Below, piece by piece: positions 45,744-59,084 of a stretch of 64,000 bases of DNA. The DNA is taken from contig CM114272.1 of assembly GCA_050084515.1 (NCBI GenBank), positions 186,001 to 250,000 of the forward strand, given 5' to 3'. The notes under the pieces were generated by a model. That model saw nothing but the letters and a program-made list of their open reading frames with translations, ran no database searches and had not been told where the DNA came from. The DNA comes from Blasia pusilla (Eukaryota > Marchantiophyta > Marchantiopsida > Blasiales). Within the stretch, counting starts at the first letter, position 1; the number at the start of each line of letters is the position of its first letter. A program made the position numbers and the translations under genes.

Positions 45744-48700
45744 CGTCAAGCCATTGAATATTTCCAAGGGAAGGGATCTCCATTGGATAAAGCCCCTTAG
45801 GAACCTCAAAACCACTAGGCCAATACACCCTTGATGATTCAAAACTTTGAGAATACTTGCAAGAAGAATAATACTTCTTAAATGAGGAGATTATTGTAAC
45901 AAGATAAGACTTAGTAGAGAGTAAGTTAGAGGAAGTATTAAGGATCAAAGTGTAATATTCAGGATAAGGTTAAAATATGAGAATATTGGGGCTCGTCATA
46001 TCTTTATCCTTAAAAGATATGATGTGGAGGATGGGATGAAGATAATATAAAGAGAATCTTAGTATGGGACATTTGGCTTACACATGGTGGTGCATATGGA
46101 TAGGAGGACACAAACAAGCATATAAGAAAAGTAATTGTATGACAAATTAGGAAGAGGTGAGGTAGACTCAATCTCATTGGTCCTTGACGTAAGAGGAAGG
46201 GATCACTCAAGAATATGTAAAGAGGGGAGAAAAGCCTTAGGGGTCAATTTTACTTCACGGACTGAGGTCATTATGTAGTCATATTAGAGTGTTACTCATG
46301 AGTATCTAGGAGAAGAGATAGGTCCTCCCATATAAATATAGATGGTAGCCCATTCCTAGATCATCCCTAGACTACTAATTAGGGCACTTAACATAAACAT
46401 GGATCTTGACCACTGACTCCTCCTAAGACTCCTTTGCGTCACTAACCTTTACAACATCGATGCAATTTCTTCTAGGCTTCCGCGTGCCATCTATGCTTAC
46501 TTGGGCCCAATTTGAGTGTCACGAGGGCTTGGATTCTCTTGGTGTGCATGAGACATATTGTGCATTTGGGGATCAAAAGTTAGCCACTCGTGATATTGTG
46601 TGGGATATTGTATTTCATATTGCTCATGAGAATAACACTAATCCATGTGGGGTTTTCTCATTCAAATTGACCTATATATTACCCAAGAGATTAATGTGGT
46701 GATGGCCAAAGTCATAGTTAAGAATTTTATGGGAGTTATTTTGATCACAAGTGCTTGCACAAAGGAGATTTCTTTGAGGAGTACTTGTAGTGGCAGAGAT
46801 GGTGGGGAAGAAGAGTCAACTTTATAGTCGTCTTCACAAAGGACATCACTTCATTCCATTAGCTATTGATTTATGGGGCTATGGGCGAGAGATTTGATGG
46901 TTTCATTATTGACCATGCCCATCTTCTCCACTCAAGAAATGCGTTGTCTTTAGCTACTTTACTCTTATATTGTCGAAAACGTTTTGCCACTGCTCTTGTT
47001 GGAAATCATGTTTTTTAGCTACTCCTTATTTTTTTGTTGGTAGTGAGGTTAGGTTAGGGGATTTCCCCTTTTTTCTTAGCCCCCGGTTGAGTGTGGCCTT
47101 GGTATTACCCAACTCTCTAAATCCCCTTTCCTTGTACTTTCAAGGGAATCCCTCATCATTTTTTATTCATACATGTCTGATATTTCCCTTAACTAATGGT
47201 GACTTTGAATTAAGTCTTTTGGTTACTCTCAGCTTGTGATCTAGTTGAGAACTTATCTTTTCTTTCAATTAGTGTAGTATGAGGTTCTTCTCGTCTTTCC
47301 TACTGAGCTTGCTTGGATCAACACTTCCATATGGATTTCCTCCTCCCAAGCCATGTACATTTCTCCCTCTTCCTTTACTAGTTTCCCTTGCCCACCACCC
47401 CTCCATTTCTTGTATTCCATGGCTTTGGGTTTAGTGGATCTTGCTTGTCCTTCATGTAACTAGTTTAAAGGTTGCCCCCACCCCTGTAAAATTGTCCAAG
47501 TTTCCCATCCCCCACAAAGAGCTTGGAACTAGACTCCATGCTTGTCCTTGTGTCACCTTGGAATAAACCATGAATTATGATTGATCTTATGGAAAACCTT
47601 TGAATGTGTTTCATAATTTAGAAATTTAACATGTGAGGAATTTTAGAAAGAATAATTCAGTACCATCTCTAGTCCTTTTCTAGAGTATTTCTCCTATGAA
47701 TGGATATTGTTTGATTTTGATGGTACGTATGAAAGCTCTCATGATGATGCAAGTTCTTCCAGACATACCGAAATTCTTTTCTTTTCATTGACTTTTATTG
47801 GAAAATTTTGATTGGTAGATACAATCATGTGTGTGCTAGAAACTTAAGGTGGTGAATCTAGGTCAAATTGGTGAATCAATTGGCATGATAGACACTTTTG
47901 TAAAAAAATGAGGGCAAGTGGCTTATTGTGTTTGTGTGTTGCTGCTTATGAAACCTCAAAACTTGCATATGCCCATGTAGTACTAATCTTCACACTCAAA
48001 TCTTTTCATTGTGATAGCATGAAGCATAATTTGGATGAACTTACTACTGAATTTCAGTAGAATGGGGCAGCAGTGACATCTATGACAACTCAACCAGGAC
48101 TTGAACATCCGACAAATCCAACCTTCACTCAGATAAGCTCAAGTATGAGGGATTTAGGGCTCGAAACCCCTAAACACCCGAATTCCATGGGCGCTGTCTC
48201 CAAAATGGTTCGTGATGGCGAAAAAACCCGCACCCAAAAACAATGGGCACAAACATGATAGGAGTCCTCCGAGCCCCCAAATAACAGGGGAGTGTTAACT
48301 TTTGACGAAAGAAGTCAGTTTGATACAGACTCTCTTGAAACCCTTCTTGCAGTCACCATGTCCTCCGGTGTGCTCCATGAGATAGGGCCCTGAGAGAAAG
48401 GGTGAACTGCTTGCCCATATGCCTAGCTCAGTCAATATTCCTGGCTGTAAGTCCTGCATGAAATAATTCTCTAACAGCAGTTTCTTGCAATTTGAACTGT
48501 AGACAAGTTTGCTTGCAAAAGTCATATGAGGTGCGACAGTGCCTTTCTAGAACATACAATTCTAAGGGGTAAAATCATGTGTCCGTAACTGAAAACATTA
48601 GGCAAGTATTTAGAGCAGAGAGCATCTGAGGATCTGAGATCAAAGATTGCCATTCATCAGGAGAAACAGGACGGTATATCCACAAGAACAGCTTAGAGAT

Positions 48701-48942
48701 CTCAATACTATCTTGCTATGAGACCTTTGGATAAATTGTGGTGGCTTCTTCTAAAACAAATGCTTGTACACGTGATGGTGTATAAATGCCGTAATAGCTT
48801 TCCCTTTGATTCTCTCAAATAGAATCACTCTACAGCTTCAACTTCTTCTGCTCAATGAATTACATAGCTCTGTTGACAACGGCACTTCTCTACATAATGT
48901 ACATGGATCTCTGTTGCTTCCAGTTTCTGGATCTTTGAGACT
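45744..48942. other. Decayed intergenic DNA and 3' flank of the HCF107-like gene
   Basis: No gene is accepted. An 80-codon plus-strand frame at 46460-46702 has protein-like composition (WAQFECHEGLDSLGVHETYC) but no family that I recognise and no continuation; it may be a relic. The last ~600 bp before 48,943 probably contain the 3' UTR of the minus-strand gene. Confidence 0.5.
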
Positions 48943-51900
48943 TCAGCTATTTGAGCTCTCATCTCTATAATCACTTTCAGATTGCCTCATAGGTAACCTA
49001 TCTTTAGACTCCAAAACAGCATCAGACTTCAGTAGTTCTGGGGATCCGTATTTCCAGGGAAATTTCTGTCTCAAAAACAACTCCACATTGAACTCTGTGT
49101 CATCTGCTAACGAAGCCAATGTGCTACCACTGATCCTTTCACCTTCAAGATTTGGGCTTGCAGAACCCAGTTCTTCAGAATCATCTGTCTCACCCCTGGG
49201 TCTATTTGACCAAGGAGAACCCTGATCAACATTGAAAAATCCCTTGATTCTGTCTATGGCTGGAGCAAGAAAGTCAGAGAAATTGACATCCCATGGCAGT
49301 TCATCCACCACCTCAGTCCGCTGCCAACCAAGTACCAAGTCAGAAACTACATAGAGTCAATCAAACACACATATTGTCTCGTGTACGTAAAGGTAAAAAG
49401 ACTTCAGGATTCTCTTATTTAGTCCACAGCTCAGCTCCACGAACAGTTGAATCATTGTACCAAACCTATTGAAATGTCTTTCCACTTTAGTATCTTCTAA
49501 TATTAATTATACCCATCAAGCAATGCATCAATGCGTTTTCAGCCAAAGTTGACACCATCTGCTAGTTTTCATCCCTGAGAACTTTTTCCGTCCACGATCC
49601 TTGTACTAAACAGTGCAGACCTTGGAAAATTATGCACAGGTAGAACTTTGTGGGGTATCATCATAAAGCTAAAATACCTGTTGAAGGAAGAGATTGCGAA
49701 TCTCATCTGCTCTTACAGACCGTCCTTCACGCTCTTCCATTGCAGCCCAGGACATCCATGTGGGCACATTCTGAGAGTCTATCTTCAGAGCACACTTGAA
49801 CAGCTCTCGGGCAAGCCCACTATCACCTTCCCTTTCTTCCAAAACTCCCCATGCCTACAGATGCAATCTAGTTAGCAATCATATTGTACACATATGCGAC
49901 CTCTAGAGCACCAATCTCAAACCGACGACTCATCCCAAAAATGAAGCAATTTAGCCTTAAAGCAGTCTCATGTATGATGAAATTCATTCCACAGGAGGAC
50001 AGCGCAACCTGGAAAGCTCGAGCTGCATTCATACTCCGAGAATCAACTTGAATTGCTCCCTGATACAGCTCTCTAGCAACACTCATGTTTCCCTGCTTCC
50101 ACTCCATCCAGCCCCAAGCCTGCACGAATTTCAGTTAGTGGCTATGGCAAACTGAAGAAGGCTCTGTCAAAACGAGAACTTAAACCCCATCTCCAAATAC
50201 ATTCCTTGTGTCAGCACAACAAAGAGACCACTATCAAGACCTACCACTTTAAGTCTTCTATTACTTAATTGGCATTCAACTTGGGTTGATATAGACCAAA
50301 CACCACTACCTCACTCGGGCTAAAGTATTGATACGTTAGGAAAACAATTCACAACCACTATCTTGCAAATAACATGGGCTACTTTTAACATAAATTAGAT
50401 GTCAGTACAACTGGTACAGCTTCAAACTATTGGACTATCTGCAAACATTCAACCATGATGTTAAGATGTTGCCAACACAACCTCTTTCAGAAGACAGAAA
50501 AAGATGGTGAGCACTTACTATCCAAACTGGTTGGTGACTTGAATCACAAGCAAGAGCCCGTCTAAAGTAATTTCTTGCTAGACCTGGTCGACCACACTCA
50601 AACTCAAAGAGTGCAAAAGCTTGTAACAACACCGCATCCTTGGGGTTGAGCTCATGCCCTCTTTGAAAGAGTTCCCTAGCACGCTCTCTGTTTCCTTGTC
50701 TGGATTCAAATAATGCCCAAGCCTGCCAAACATACCGATTCTTGGGACTGGCTACTATTCCTTTCTGCTCCACACCACTTTGAATTAGATCAAACTCTGC
50801 AAGAGTTGCAAAGGCAGCCCTTAAGTGCACCAAACAAAACACTGAAACCAACACTGTCGGAGAGGCAGAATGATACCTGGAACAACCTGCGTGCAGTTTC
50901 ATCCAAACCATTTTGTGCTTCCATCAACGCCCAAGCCTGAAATTGCGTGTGCATTCTCAGAAAGTATCATTTGTCTGACCTTGACAAAATACAGCAATGA
51001 AACCCTTGAGACACCTTGGCTATGATATCAGTGTTAGATGGCTCAAAAAGACTGAAGCATGGTACAGCAAAGAGACAAGGGTTTGTGATGAACTCACGAG
51101 CCAACTAGCTGCACTCTTTGGATTATGCTGAGTAGCCCTGGCCAAAAGGGACCGGGCTTGCTCAATTTTTCCTGCTCTAGATTCAATCAGAGCGAGGGTC
51201 TGCAGAAGATACTCATTTGCTCCGCAATACTTAAGTCCTTTATTGAGCAAAGACCTTGCTCGCTTCAGATTATCTGCACGTAGTTCTAATTTGGCCCACC
51301 CATGCCAAGCTGCTGCATGCTTTTTATCTGCTACTGTAGCTGCATCAAACAGTCGCCTTGCTTTGGCTAGATCTCCCGTCCTTTCTTCCAAAATGGCCCA
51401 AGCCTGGAATGATCACAAACTAGCGTGACGAAAATGTGGAAGGTGCTCAAGCAAACGAAGGGTATAGCATATCAATCAAATATTACCACTCCTGACTAAG
51501 TAAGCTGATTAGAATAAAACAACGTCGACACTTGATTGACATATCTCCTTAAATGTGAATTACTTAAGCATGAAATGACAGGAACCAACCTGCCAAATGT
51601 AGGCGTTCTCACCGCGTACTGCTTGGCACCCACTCTCATATACAGCCCTGGCCTCCTTTATTTTGTTTCTCTTTGCGAGCTGCCTCCCTAGAGCTACATA
51701 TGGCCGCCCGTCATCCGGCCAATTTCGTATGCACTGAGAACAGGGAGTGAAAACCACCTTTCATAAATGAGAAATGCAGACGTCGTACAAGACTGTGACC
51801 TCTTCATTATTAGTCATTATTACTATTATTTCGGTTTAAAGAGAGGGGTCTTTAAACCGTACAACTTCATTGCGGATAGGGGACTGGAGGCAAGAAGCTA

Positions 51901-53102
51901 TCGACATATTTGATCACACTTCGGACTACCACAAAAGCTTCATAAATAGGCTTACATCCACACAGATGCGGAGAAAGACCCAAAGAGCAAAACAGGATCC
52001 ACTCGGGAAAGCTGGGCAAGCAATGGGATTCTCATCTGCAAAATGTCACATGTCTCACCTGTGTCAAAATATTCTCGGACTCAAACAGTCTCCCTTTCTG
52101 CCTCAAACATCTCGCTCGATACAGCTCAAGATCCAGATTGATTTTCAAACGCTCCCCTCCTTCAGAGACGGCAGGACTTCGAAGAATGCTATTCCTACTT
52201 TCCCCTGCTTCCCCTTCAAATGCAGACCCTTCTTTCCTGCTCACGTTAGCGGATCCATTACCCGGCCTTCCCTTCAGCTCATCCCCGAAGTACTTGTCAA
52301 CTGCAGTTCTCCGCCCTCGTCTCTGTGGCAAATCCAGTGATTTGAAGAGACCTTTTCGCAAGTACGCATCTACGTCGCCAGCCTCACGCGTTCTTCGTCC
52401 CGTGGTCCCCTCTCGGAAAGGTGAGAAGCTTGAAATGCTGGTGCTTTGCCTCCCTTGTGTCCCTGCCTTTGCGTTCCGCTGCGGTTTCCTCTGAAGGGAG
52501 GCTTTGGCATAGCTCCTCGATCCTAGACCGAGTCCCCTCCACCCTTGCGGCGACACTTTCTCTACTTCGTCTAGAGGGCCATCCCATTCAGAACGAATCC
52601 CATTATCTACGATTGAATCGTCGGAGTTGCTCACCTGAGCTAAACGATCTGCCCCAGCTAAAGGGCTACCCTGATCCTCGAAATCGTCCCCATTGTTGCG
52701 TACTTCCAGTTGATCAATGTCACTAACCCGATCCTCTTCTTGATCCTTCCCAGAATCTTCTAGTTTTCCTCGAGGGCGACGACTGTTAGGAGCGAGCCAA
52801 AGCAAGACCTCCTCAGCACTCTCTTCTCCATTGACCGGAACAACTACAGCTCCGTATTCTGCCAGAGATTGGGATTCCTTGGTAGCTAGTGCAATTTTCC
52901 CACGCCTCCGCTGTCCATGGCGAGAGCTGCTACCCCAGGATTGACACAATCCAGACGTCGAGCACTGAGTGACGGTTGCGCTACTGGATTTTTGCACATT
53001 CCTCTCTCCCAGGGAATGCTTGGACGAAGCGCAAGTCAAATCCACTGCAGTAGAGACTGTCAACACCGACCCTCCTGCAATCAATCCCAATCCCATCCCC
53101 AT
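48943..53102 (-). CDS. HCF107: HCF107/Mbb1-like chloroplast HAT-repeat RNA-binding protein
   Basis: Eight exons: 53102-52059, 51733-51590, 51403-51098, 50936-50877, 50764-50519, 50119-50009, 49854-49678 and 49320-48943. All introns are GT-AG and all joins are phase 0, giving about 821 residues. Residues 1-~330 form a plastid-targeting and acidic/basic low-complexity extension. From ~330 on there are about eleven half-a-TPR units (WPDDGRPYVALGRQL, ENAYIWQ AWAILEERTGDL, AWHGWAKLELRADN, SPKNRYVWQAWALFE, AWGWMEWKQGN). A conserved tail (RTEVVDELPW, FLAPAIDRIKGFFN, FNVELFLRQKF) follows. Arabidopsis HCF107 and Chlamydomonas Mbb1 have the same plan and stabilise psbH/psbB transcripts by sequence-specific RNA binding. 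The N-terminal ATG is the first in frame; an upstream exon cannot be excluded. Confidence 0.93.
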
Positions 53103-54030
53103 CGCCTTCCCTTTGCAGCGTCCAATCCTTCTGTGTTGCGTATGACTTTCACGACTCTCCGACCTACCTTCTCACCCGCGAAGCCAATTCCGTCGCGAGC
53201 CCTCCCACCAACAACCGCTAATTCACATTCCCTCCGCCTTGATGGCCTTCTTCTACCTGTGATCCCTACCAGGAAATCCTGGATCTCAATGCACCGCAGG
53301 TCAAAATCTTACATGGTCCTGAGACCACCACGATATGTACCACCCATTTCTGGGGCATATCTGCTGCCCGGAGTAGGGATGTTATCTACAGTCACCCAAA
53401 TTGTCGAATCACCAATCTTTGCTCATCATTGGAACCCTCCAGCCAGCCGGAAGTGCGAAATTTTGTGACGAGCAGGAGAATGCAAGCTGAAGAGACTTAA
53501 CTCCAATCAGAGAGCGGAACATTCGCCAGGGGCTCCACAAACCTAATGAGACGGAGAACTCCCTCGAAGGCTCAAGAAGCTCCAGTACTCAAGTGCTGGA
53601 AAGCCCCAACAAGCACTCTAAGCATCTGCGAGGATGCCGTGCATACTTCCAAATCCTCCACCTTTTCCTCACCGAAAGAAATTTCGTCGAATTTGAATGG
53701 CGCAGTGGCACACGGCCGCAAACTAGTAGTAGCAGCTCCGGTGCGCACCCGCAGCACAGACCCTGGATGTTTTGTGGCAACAGAAACCTCGTCCTCTAGC
53801 CCGCGGTCAATTGACCTCAACTCTCCCACCCGTCAGTTCTCTTCACCAACGGCAGACATGAAGAGAATTCCAGAGGATAGGGCGGCAGAAAGCAAAGAGG
53901 GTCACATCACTCACTCACTCCACACCAACGAGGAAAACTCCAAGCGGCCACAAGCGGATTCCACCAATAACCACAAAAGCTAAGCAAATAAGCTTCGTTT
54001 CACTGGTCCCAATCCATCACCTCCACCTTG
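53103..54030. other. 5' region of the HCF107-like gene
   Basis: Probably the 5' UTR and promoter of the minus-strand gene. Plus-strand open frames here and overlapping exon 1 (52138-53468, 53546-53983) are antisense or chance readings of GC-richer DNA, without domain content. Confidence 0.5.
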
Positions 54031-54037
54031 GAGCCCC

Positions 54038-54295
54038 ATGCGTCTCGCGAGACGACGGTCCGGACGAAGAACAACAGTATCCATTGTTCTTCAGCGCGTC
54101 CGGAGTCCGGACCCTCACGAGCCTCGGGCCACCGATCCTCTCGTTTCTCTTCGCCCAATCAAAACTCCCCCTATAGAGCCGCACGCGTGCGAGGCGACGG
54201 TCCAGACGAACGAACAACAGTATCCATTCTTCAGCGCGTCCGGACCTCCATGAGCCTCGGCCCGACATCGGTGCCGTCCACCCGATCCTCTCTCT
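54038..54295 (+). repeat. Tandem duplication (~145-bp period) upstream of the HCF107-like gene
   Basis: cgcgWg-gacgacggtcc...gacga...gaacaacagtatccatt...cttcagcgcgtccgga...gagcctcgg occurs at 54038-54144 and 54183-54295. It is GC-rich and contains several inverted GTCCGGA/TCCGGAC words. Confidence 0.8.
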
Positions 54296-55015
54296 CGTTG
54301 GCAGTCGTGCGCGTTTCCACGCGCGTGATTTCCGAGCTCCACAGAGTTCGCGGCGATCAATTCGGGACGTAGATAAATAAAAAAAATAAGAAAAATGAAG
54401 AGATGAAGAAAGGGCATACCCGAAGACGAAAAAAGAAAAGAGGTGAACTTCCCAGAGTCATGTCATTGGGACAACCTGCTCGTTAGAGAATGCATTGTAG
54501 ATTTCGTGGATGACGACGCGACGTCATAGCACGGATTTGGTAGAGAGAGCCCCTTTATTCGGTAAAGAACGCAATCGCGTGCGTCACCACTTTCGCAGTG
54601 GAAGCGCCCGAAGAGAAAATGATGGACTTCCATAAAAACGTGTGATGGAAAACCATGGGAAGTACAAAAGAGGGGGATTCAAAGAGTCAAAAACTTGAAG
54701 GCCGCAACAAGACCGGAAAAGGAAGAAGGGGGCATTCCTCCCCTAAATACGAGCTATGCGGGTGGGTATTTACGGCTCAAATATGATTTAGGGCTCAAGA
54801 GTAGTTTTGAATCTTCAGATATGACCATGACGATCGATGTTCTTCAAAGTTCCGACCTGCTCAAAACGGTGGTCGTGCCGGCGGAGAGTGTTGTGGGCAT
54901 GGTAAGAACGGAAAGAAACATAATGTTTTAAATCTTTGCTGTTCCCCACATATAAGGGATTGGCAAGATTACCGTTCACTAGAATCTTTATAACTTTTTT
55001 CATCTCCTGTCAATA

Positions 55016-55160
55016 AATGAATTGTCTTTAGTTATCGTGATTCTTTATTGTAAGCAACGGGTCTTCGTAATTTTGTTACGAACCAAGAAATGAATTGTCA
55101 TTAGTTATCGTGATTCTTTATTGTAAGCAACGGGTCTTCATAACTTTGCTACGAGCCCAG
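55016..55160 (+). repeat. 73-bp tandem duplication
   Basis: aatgaattgtcWttagttatcgtgattc...gtaagcaacgggtcttc at 55016-55087 repeats at 55089-55160, about 92% identical. Confidence 0.88.
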
Positions 55161-58100
55161 ATCAATAGGTTATTGCGACTGTCTCAGGTTATAGTAGTCA
55201 TAGTTCATTAAGAGTTTCGGATATTGTTTTTGTTGTTGATGAGTTTAGTCTATAAGGGAAATGCCCCTTCTTCTTTTTCAAGGCCGGTTGTGGCCTTTGG
55301 GTACTTGACTCTTTCAATCCCCTTCTTTTGTTTTTCTAATGAGTTTTCCATCATGCATATTTATCGAGATTCGTCATTTTTTTTTATAATTAAACAAATT
55401 TGGGATAAAAAAAAATTAAAACTAACGTAACAAAAGAGCTAAATTAATGTGCGAACGTCATGCTAATGTATTCTTATTGACAGAAGAAAAAAAAAACTTT
55501 GTTAAACTTTTGAATATAGACAAAACGGGAGCAAACTCGTAATTTTTTCTCAATTAATAATTGATATTTTGAGGATGGAAAATGAATTTGAATGGAAGAA
55601 GAAGATGATTTTAGCAATCAAGGTTAAATATAATATATTGATTTAACTAGTATACATTATATTGCTGGAAGGAAAGGGAAGAAAAGATGTTTAAAATATT
55701 AATTAAAAGTGAGATACTACCTAGTTTTTAATTTTAAAAGTAAAATTACATTTAAACTGTAAAATGAAAGTATAATTATTTAAAAAAACCATTTTCGTGC
55801 TCGACTATTACGAAAGATATGGAAGATTAGATCCTTCCTTAGTGCGGGGTGTGCATAAATTACTTCCATAAACTACTTAATTCATGCATAAGTTATGCAT
55901 GATTTAAGTAGTGAATTAATAGAGGAAATATAAAACTAGATTTGTATCAATAATACTTTTTATTATCATTGTATAGGATACATATTCTTTTGAAACACTG
56001 CAACGTGGTAAGAAATGGGAATCTACCAAATGAAACACGTAATACACACAATTAGACAGGTTAGTGTAGAGAAATATGGAAACTGTTATAAATCGTCCAC
56101 CCATAAATCATGGGCGAAGACGATAAATTCTTGCACTATCGGATGAGTCTGGACATAAACACAAAAGTGGTTGACGGAATGAAAGTCCACTTTGGGACAC
56201 ACGAAATTGGTTGATGGAAACAGTACCCACCAACTTACTTTCCATCGGGCGTCCAAGGTGTCCAGGAACTGTCAAAAATATATTACTTGTTGGTGATCGT
56301 AAAGTATCTCATCACATGTCTTCTACTCTGGATCAGGGTGCTGGCAGTTCAGATGGGACCAGACCTGATGAGTTAATTATCATCTTGCGAAAAGGGCACA
56401 CAAATATGTCGGGCTAATTCACAGTGCGACGTCATAGGTCCCCAAAGAACATAATGATGAGGGAGAACATCCTTTAAAACGTGGTGAGATTAAGAAATCC
56501 AAGTTCCCACAATCCAGGGGCAGGTGGAACAAGTGTATGGAAACTGTTTTGTGCTGCGCCTTTAGCTTGATAGAGAAGCTAGAACTCTTCCAAGGCTGCC
56601 TAGTCCACTTGTTCGAGCATCTCTATTTGGAACTGGAAGAGATGGTCATCGTTTGCTAGTCCTCTAGCACACTGTTGGTTCTTCCCCACATTTTAACAAC
56701 TCATCAGCAAGACTGGGACCCTTGTCTCCAGAATAATCTCGTCTAGTCACATTCTATGACAGTAACCTTCATGGGCAGAATTCTGCACAGAACTCGGACT
56801 TTCCCATGCTTTGGAAAGAAAATCCAAGTTTGGACTACGGTTAGACCAACTCACTTGTCTTGAAGCCTTCATAATCGGGCATAAAACTTCTATTCTCCTC
56901 CAATTCTGGAACAGGTATGTAGGCATCAGGGATCATTCTAGTTGCAAGAAAAAATGGAGACCTCGAGCTGAGCAGAAGCAACTTGGTGAACACAGCTCAA
57001 ACACTGCTTTAAACTTACTTTCTATCCACACTGCCACTCATGATAAACTGGAGCAGGTGCGTGGAGATATGTTGTCTAATTGAGTTATTTGCGAACATGG
57101 AAGAGCCCAATGAACCAATTCGCCTCCAATCGTTGTATGATACAGTGAACAAAACCTCTGGTGGATTTTGCTACTCTCCAGATTCCAGGTTGAACAGACC
57201 ATCCTTTTGTCCATCATAAGTAGTCTATGTAGTTAAAAATTGCCTTCAATCGCATTAAGGCACAACAAGTAGTTGCTTTTTCTAACACTACCAATGATTC
57301 TAGGCCAATTTCTTCAAAAGGCTATATTTCTAACTACCAGAGTGGCGGCCTCTGCATCCAGAGCTCAATGCTAGTCAGAAATCATGACTGATGGGAACAT
57401 ACCAATCTGCACACTTCAAAATATTAATGGTGTAACAATATAAAGCACAAGAATACTTTCCTAGCCTCAACACTTCGCATGATCTCTCACCACTGCCATT
57501 TTTTTTGTCAAGAAGGATCAACCAACATGCAATAAAGAGAACTGTGCAAATCCGTATCACCAAAAGGTGCCTGGATGTAACGATGTAATATCTCAAAAAT
57601 GTACTCCAGCCCATGGCACCATATTTTTGGACCCTAATAGACAACTCTAGAACTGTAAGAAGAATAGGAAGGTCTGGCCAAAATAGACAAGAAAACGCAA
57701 AAGTTGCTCATGGGGAGGGGGAAGTCACCCAATTGGCTTCTACAAAGTACTTCACCTTAGACTCCGAGAGATGATCATTTCGAAATGCAGTGACAAACAT
57801 ATTGGAACCCTCTTCATAAACTTATTGAGAAAAAAAGCAGTTGTGAAGAAAGCTTTCTAAAGGGACAACTCAAGAATGCAAGAGGTGAATTTCTAGTGCT
57901 TGCCAGTCCTCCTTAAAAGAGGTCAATGCCTAGCCCAAGGAATTTTAAGCCCGATATATGCCAATTGTGTTCCTGCATCAAAAAATTACGCATCTTTCAT
58001 CATGAGGCAGTACAGTCTTTTCACGTTAGTCATCACTTAAGTACATGCTTATGAGGTGAAAGAATCATCCATCACGTCTTAGCCACAGTGCATCACTATT

Positions 58101-59084
58101 TTTTTCTCGGTGATCAAGCTCTCATGAGAGGAAAAGAGAAAATAGAAGTTTGGACTAGTCCCAGATTATATCATGCTTCAGATCCTCACCTGAAAAACTA
58201 ATGCCTTTGCTTATCAAAAGATAAGAACTCTCACCAAAAGAAACTTGAAATCGTTGACTCAGACCTCTTAGCACACCATCTTTGAGTAGTGTACAACAAT
58301 TTTGATGAACTTTCTTACAGATATCATAATTCAAAGAGATCATTTCTCTTTTGGGTGAACCTCACCATGATGAGAGCCATGCCCTAAGCTACTTGACTGA
58401 TCATCAAGCTAGATGTCAGGACACTCTGAAACTTGGAAGGATGGTAAAGTACATCAACATAATCATTCTCACAGTAGCAATGTACAGTCCATTCTCTGGC
58501 ATGTGGGGTATTCTTCCTGTTCAAGACATCCACAGCCTAATGGCATGCCATATTCAGAAACTAAATGGACTCCCGTCCAGTGCCTCTCTTCTCAGTTGAC
58601 ATTGATTAAACGATTCCCTAATTGCACTGGTTGCAGCACCAATGACAGATCAAAAAAATGCCCCTAAAGTAATCTTGACGTAATTAATTCTACTGAATTC
58701 ATGTGGACATCCCATGATAATGGGACCTTCCACATAGCAGACATGGTTGTAATTTGCCGCCAGTTGCATTGAAGATGCAACCTGTAACTCGGCCACAGCT
58801 TCAAGAAAATGGCTCTCCTAAAAAGTCACTTAATAAATTTGACTGCTAGGCTACTGCATGCACACATCTTGAAAACCCATAAGGCACACATGCCTAGGAT
58901 TCGTATGCTGATTGGTGCAATCTGGGACACCAAAGCCCTGCAGACTTCAATTGAAACGAAATCCTAAAAGTTACAGGCAACAGAACCTACAATATACACA
59001 GCCCAGACTCTGCAATCTAACTTGGCCGTGTTTCCATTGAGCACAAGCCAACAGAAACAAATCATATATGCCAATCTTCAGATG
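55161..59084. other. Intergenic DNA; 3' flank of the RBM26/27-like gene
   Basis: AT-rich to about 56.1 kb, then average composition. No coding region, RNA gene or repeat could be supported. Short frames (for example 56811-57083) lack domain features. Some of the right part may be 3' UTR of the minus-strand gene ending at 59085. Confidence 0.5.

Noticed and set aside
52917-53468. 183-codon plus-strand frame at the 5' end of the HCF107-like gene
   Set aside because: Antisense of exon 1 and 5' UTR; composition mirrors the sense strand.
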